DNA from: Hyphomicrobium sp.
GTDB taxonomy: Bacteria; Pseudomonadota; Alphaproteobacteria; Rhizobiales; Hyphomicrobiaceae
Assembly: GCA_025458125.1 (NCBI GenBank)
Contig: JALOTA010000022.1
Coordinates: 1-56,293, forward strand
Length of the DNA: 56,293 nt
Direction of reading: 5' to 3'
This document shows positions 55,288 to 56,293 of the stretch, piece after piece (position 1 is the stretch's first letter; each line of letters begins with the position of its first letter). The notes beneath the pieces were generated by a model. It did no database searches, was not told the origin of the DNA, and saw only the letters and a program-made list of their open reading frames with translations. Made by a program: the position numbers and the translations under genes.

Positions 55288-56186
55288 CACTCGATGAGAT
55301 CGCCGCGGCCAAGCCCAAAGCCGGCACGCAGCGCGTGCCGGATTGGGCGCTCGGGTGCGTGCGGCGGCGCTCGATAACCTTCGCCACTGGCGTTGAGGAT
55401 CGCCAGACGCGCGTATTCTGGGCGCAGGCCCACGGCATGACCGGAGACATTCGGGTCAATCCTTCCCGCCCTGCTGTCCCGGCCGGTACGAAACTCTCCT
55501 CGCTCGACCACGAGACGCTGATCCGTCTTGCCAGCGTCGAAGGTGGCGTTGCGACGACATCGTGGAACGAACCGGTGATGTCATGGGCGGACTGGATCGG
55601 CTTTCAACCCTACGACAAGTACCCCGAGCCCGGACTCATGCGCCGCATCGGTGACTGCATGATCGAATTCGCGCCATCCGGGGCCTACGTGGAAGACTGG
55701 CGATTCCTGCCCAGTGCGCCCGGTCTTCTGGCCGGCCTTCGGCTCGAAGCCGAGATCGACCACGCGGGCAAGGAACACCGCCGGCAGGGCGGTCTCGTCA
55801 TTGCGGGCGACCACGCCATCCGCGCGCTGGCGCGCCGCGACGAACTGCCCCCGGGAACCCGCGCGCAGGATTTTGTCCGCACCAGCGACGATCCGGTTGC
55901 CGCGCTGGAAAGAGTTTTCGACTGCACGGCGGATTACGCTGTTCTCAACGCAGGGAACTGGACCGTTGAAGTGTCGACCGATCCACGTCGCGAACAAACG
56001 TCGATCTCCCTGCTGGGACCGCTCCTCGACAGTGGGCGCAGGGTCTGGCGGATCGATAGCCTCGAAGCAGGCCGCCGTTTCCCTTCCTCCACACAGCTCG
56101 CACCCAGCGCACGCTCCTGGCTCGATCGCGAGGCCGACACGTTGCTTCTCCCGCTGGAAGAAACAGAACCACGAAAGGTGGCTTGA
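55284..56186 (+). CDS. Unrecognised 300-residue protein of the guanidine operon
   Basis: A 300-residue protein that I cannot assign. It has no signal peptide and no membrane span, is rich in Trp and Asp, and looks mainly beta-rich: VFWAQAHGMTGDIRVNPSRP, then SWNEPVMSWADWIGFQPYDKYPEPG (split as SWNEPVMSW and DWIGFQPYDKYPEPG), GDCMIEFAPSGAYVEDWRF, and a C-terminal GNWTVEVSTDP. It could be a lipocalin-like binding protein or an enzyme. ATG 55284 overlaps the oxygenase stop, and its own stop overlaps the permease start, so the genes are tightly coupled. Confidence 0.8.
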   Translation: MTLDEIAAAKPKAGTQRVPDWALGCVRRRSITFATGVEDRQTRVFWAQAHGMTGDIRVNPSRPAVPAGTKLSSLDHETLIRLASVEGGVATTSWNEPVMSWADWIGFQPYDKYPEPGLMRRIGDCMIEFAPSGAYVEDWRFLPSAPGLLAGLRLEAEIDHAGKEHRRQGGLVIAGDHAIRALARRDELPPGTRAQDFVRTSDDPVAALERVFDCTADYAVLNAGNWTVEVSTDPRREQTSISLLGPLLDSGRRVWRIDSLEAGRRFPSSTQLAPSARSWLDREADTLLLPLEETEPRKVA

Positions 56187-56293
56187 TGCGCATTATCAAC
56201 CGGCATCCGAGCCGAGGTCTCTACTACTTTCTCGCGGCTCTGCCGTTCGTTGCATTGGCCGTGGCCTATTCGATCGGCAGCTATCAACGCCTC
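56186..56293 (+). CDS. ABC transporter permease, N-terminal fragment
   Basis: The first 36 residues of a protein starting MRIINRHPSRGLYYFLAAL and PFVALAVAYSIGSYQRL, a basic cytoplasmic start followed by a membrane span. This fits the first span of a NitT/TauT-type permease expected after the binding protein. It overlaps the preceding stop by one base (TGATG at 56184-56188) and runs off the window. Confidence 0.6.
   Translation, partial: MRIINRHPSRGLYYFLAALPFVALAVAYSIGSYQRL

Overview
The window reads as chromosomal backbone of a GC-rich alphaproteobacterium, most likely of the order Hyphomicrobiales (Rhizobiales). This is inferred from gene order and protein families, not from a marker search. 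Supporting points are the iscR-desulfurase-sufB-sufC-sufD-sufS-sufT cluster, the block bamE / ubiquinol-cytochrome c chaperone / DUF177 / plsX / fabH / ihfA / merR, divergent anmK and tyrS, a bactofilin gene, a K+-independent H+-pyrophosphatase and a cyanide-insensitive type bd oxidase. I see no transposase, integrase, phage gene or CRISPR array.

Layout. Positions 1-3.6 kb hold the 3' end of parE, an aquaporin Z gene, an RhlE-type DEAD-box helicase and a small hypothetical. Positions 3.6-13.9 kb hold the SUF iron-sulfur assembly system on the minus strand, read from an IscR-type regulator at 13.7 kb down to sufT at 6.7 kb. sufA lies further on at 3.6 kb, cut off by an inserted stretch with a secreted protein, an orphan FtsX-type permease and a DCC-family protein. 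Positions 14-27.7 kb hold housekeeping and envelope genes: alpha/beta hydrolase, anmK, tyrS, a giant AsmA-like protein, a damaged bcp, bactofilin, L-2-hydroxyglutarate oxidase-like, GNAT, lipoprotein, marC, idi, a LysR regulator and a MEKHLA protein. Positions 27.7-30.4 kb hold an HlyD-type adaptor translationally coupled to an ABC exporter whose ATPase motifs are all degenerate. A tRNA-Pro(GGG), an Sfp-type phosphopantetheinyl transferase and the fatty-acid/phospholipid block follow to 36.9 kb. Then come a YbaL-type cation/proton antiporter and the H+-pyrophosphatase sharing one bidirectional terminator, a DUF937 protein, small exported proteins, RidA, a GDYXXLXY/DUF2157 pair, cioAB, trmFO, and an ExaC/AldB-type aldehyde dehydrogenase with an isochorismatase-like hydrolase and a shortened DUF779 protein.

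The most interesting locus is at the right end (52.8 kb onward). A sigma-54 type -24/-12 promoter is followed at once by a clear guanidine-I (ykkC) riboswitch. Downstream lies an operon of a NitT/TauT-type periplasmic binding protein, an isopenicillin-N-synthase-like 2-oxoglutarate/Fe(II) oxygenase, an unrecognised 300-residue protein and the start of an ABC permease that runs off the window. This suggests a nitrogen-limitation plus guanidine controlled system for scavenging a guanidine compound, with an oxygenase step whose role I cannot name.

Two small conserved genes, bcp and the DUF779 gene, each seem to have lost about 20-25 codons near the N-terminus. An ABC exporter without a working nucleotide-binding domain and an FtsX permease without an ATPase partner are further oddities.
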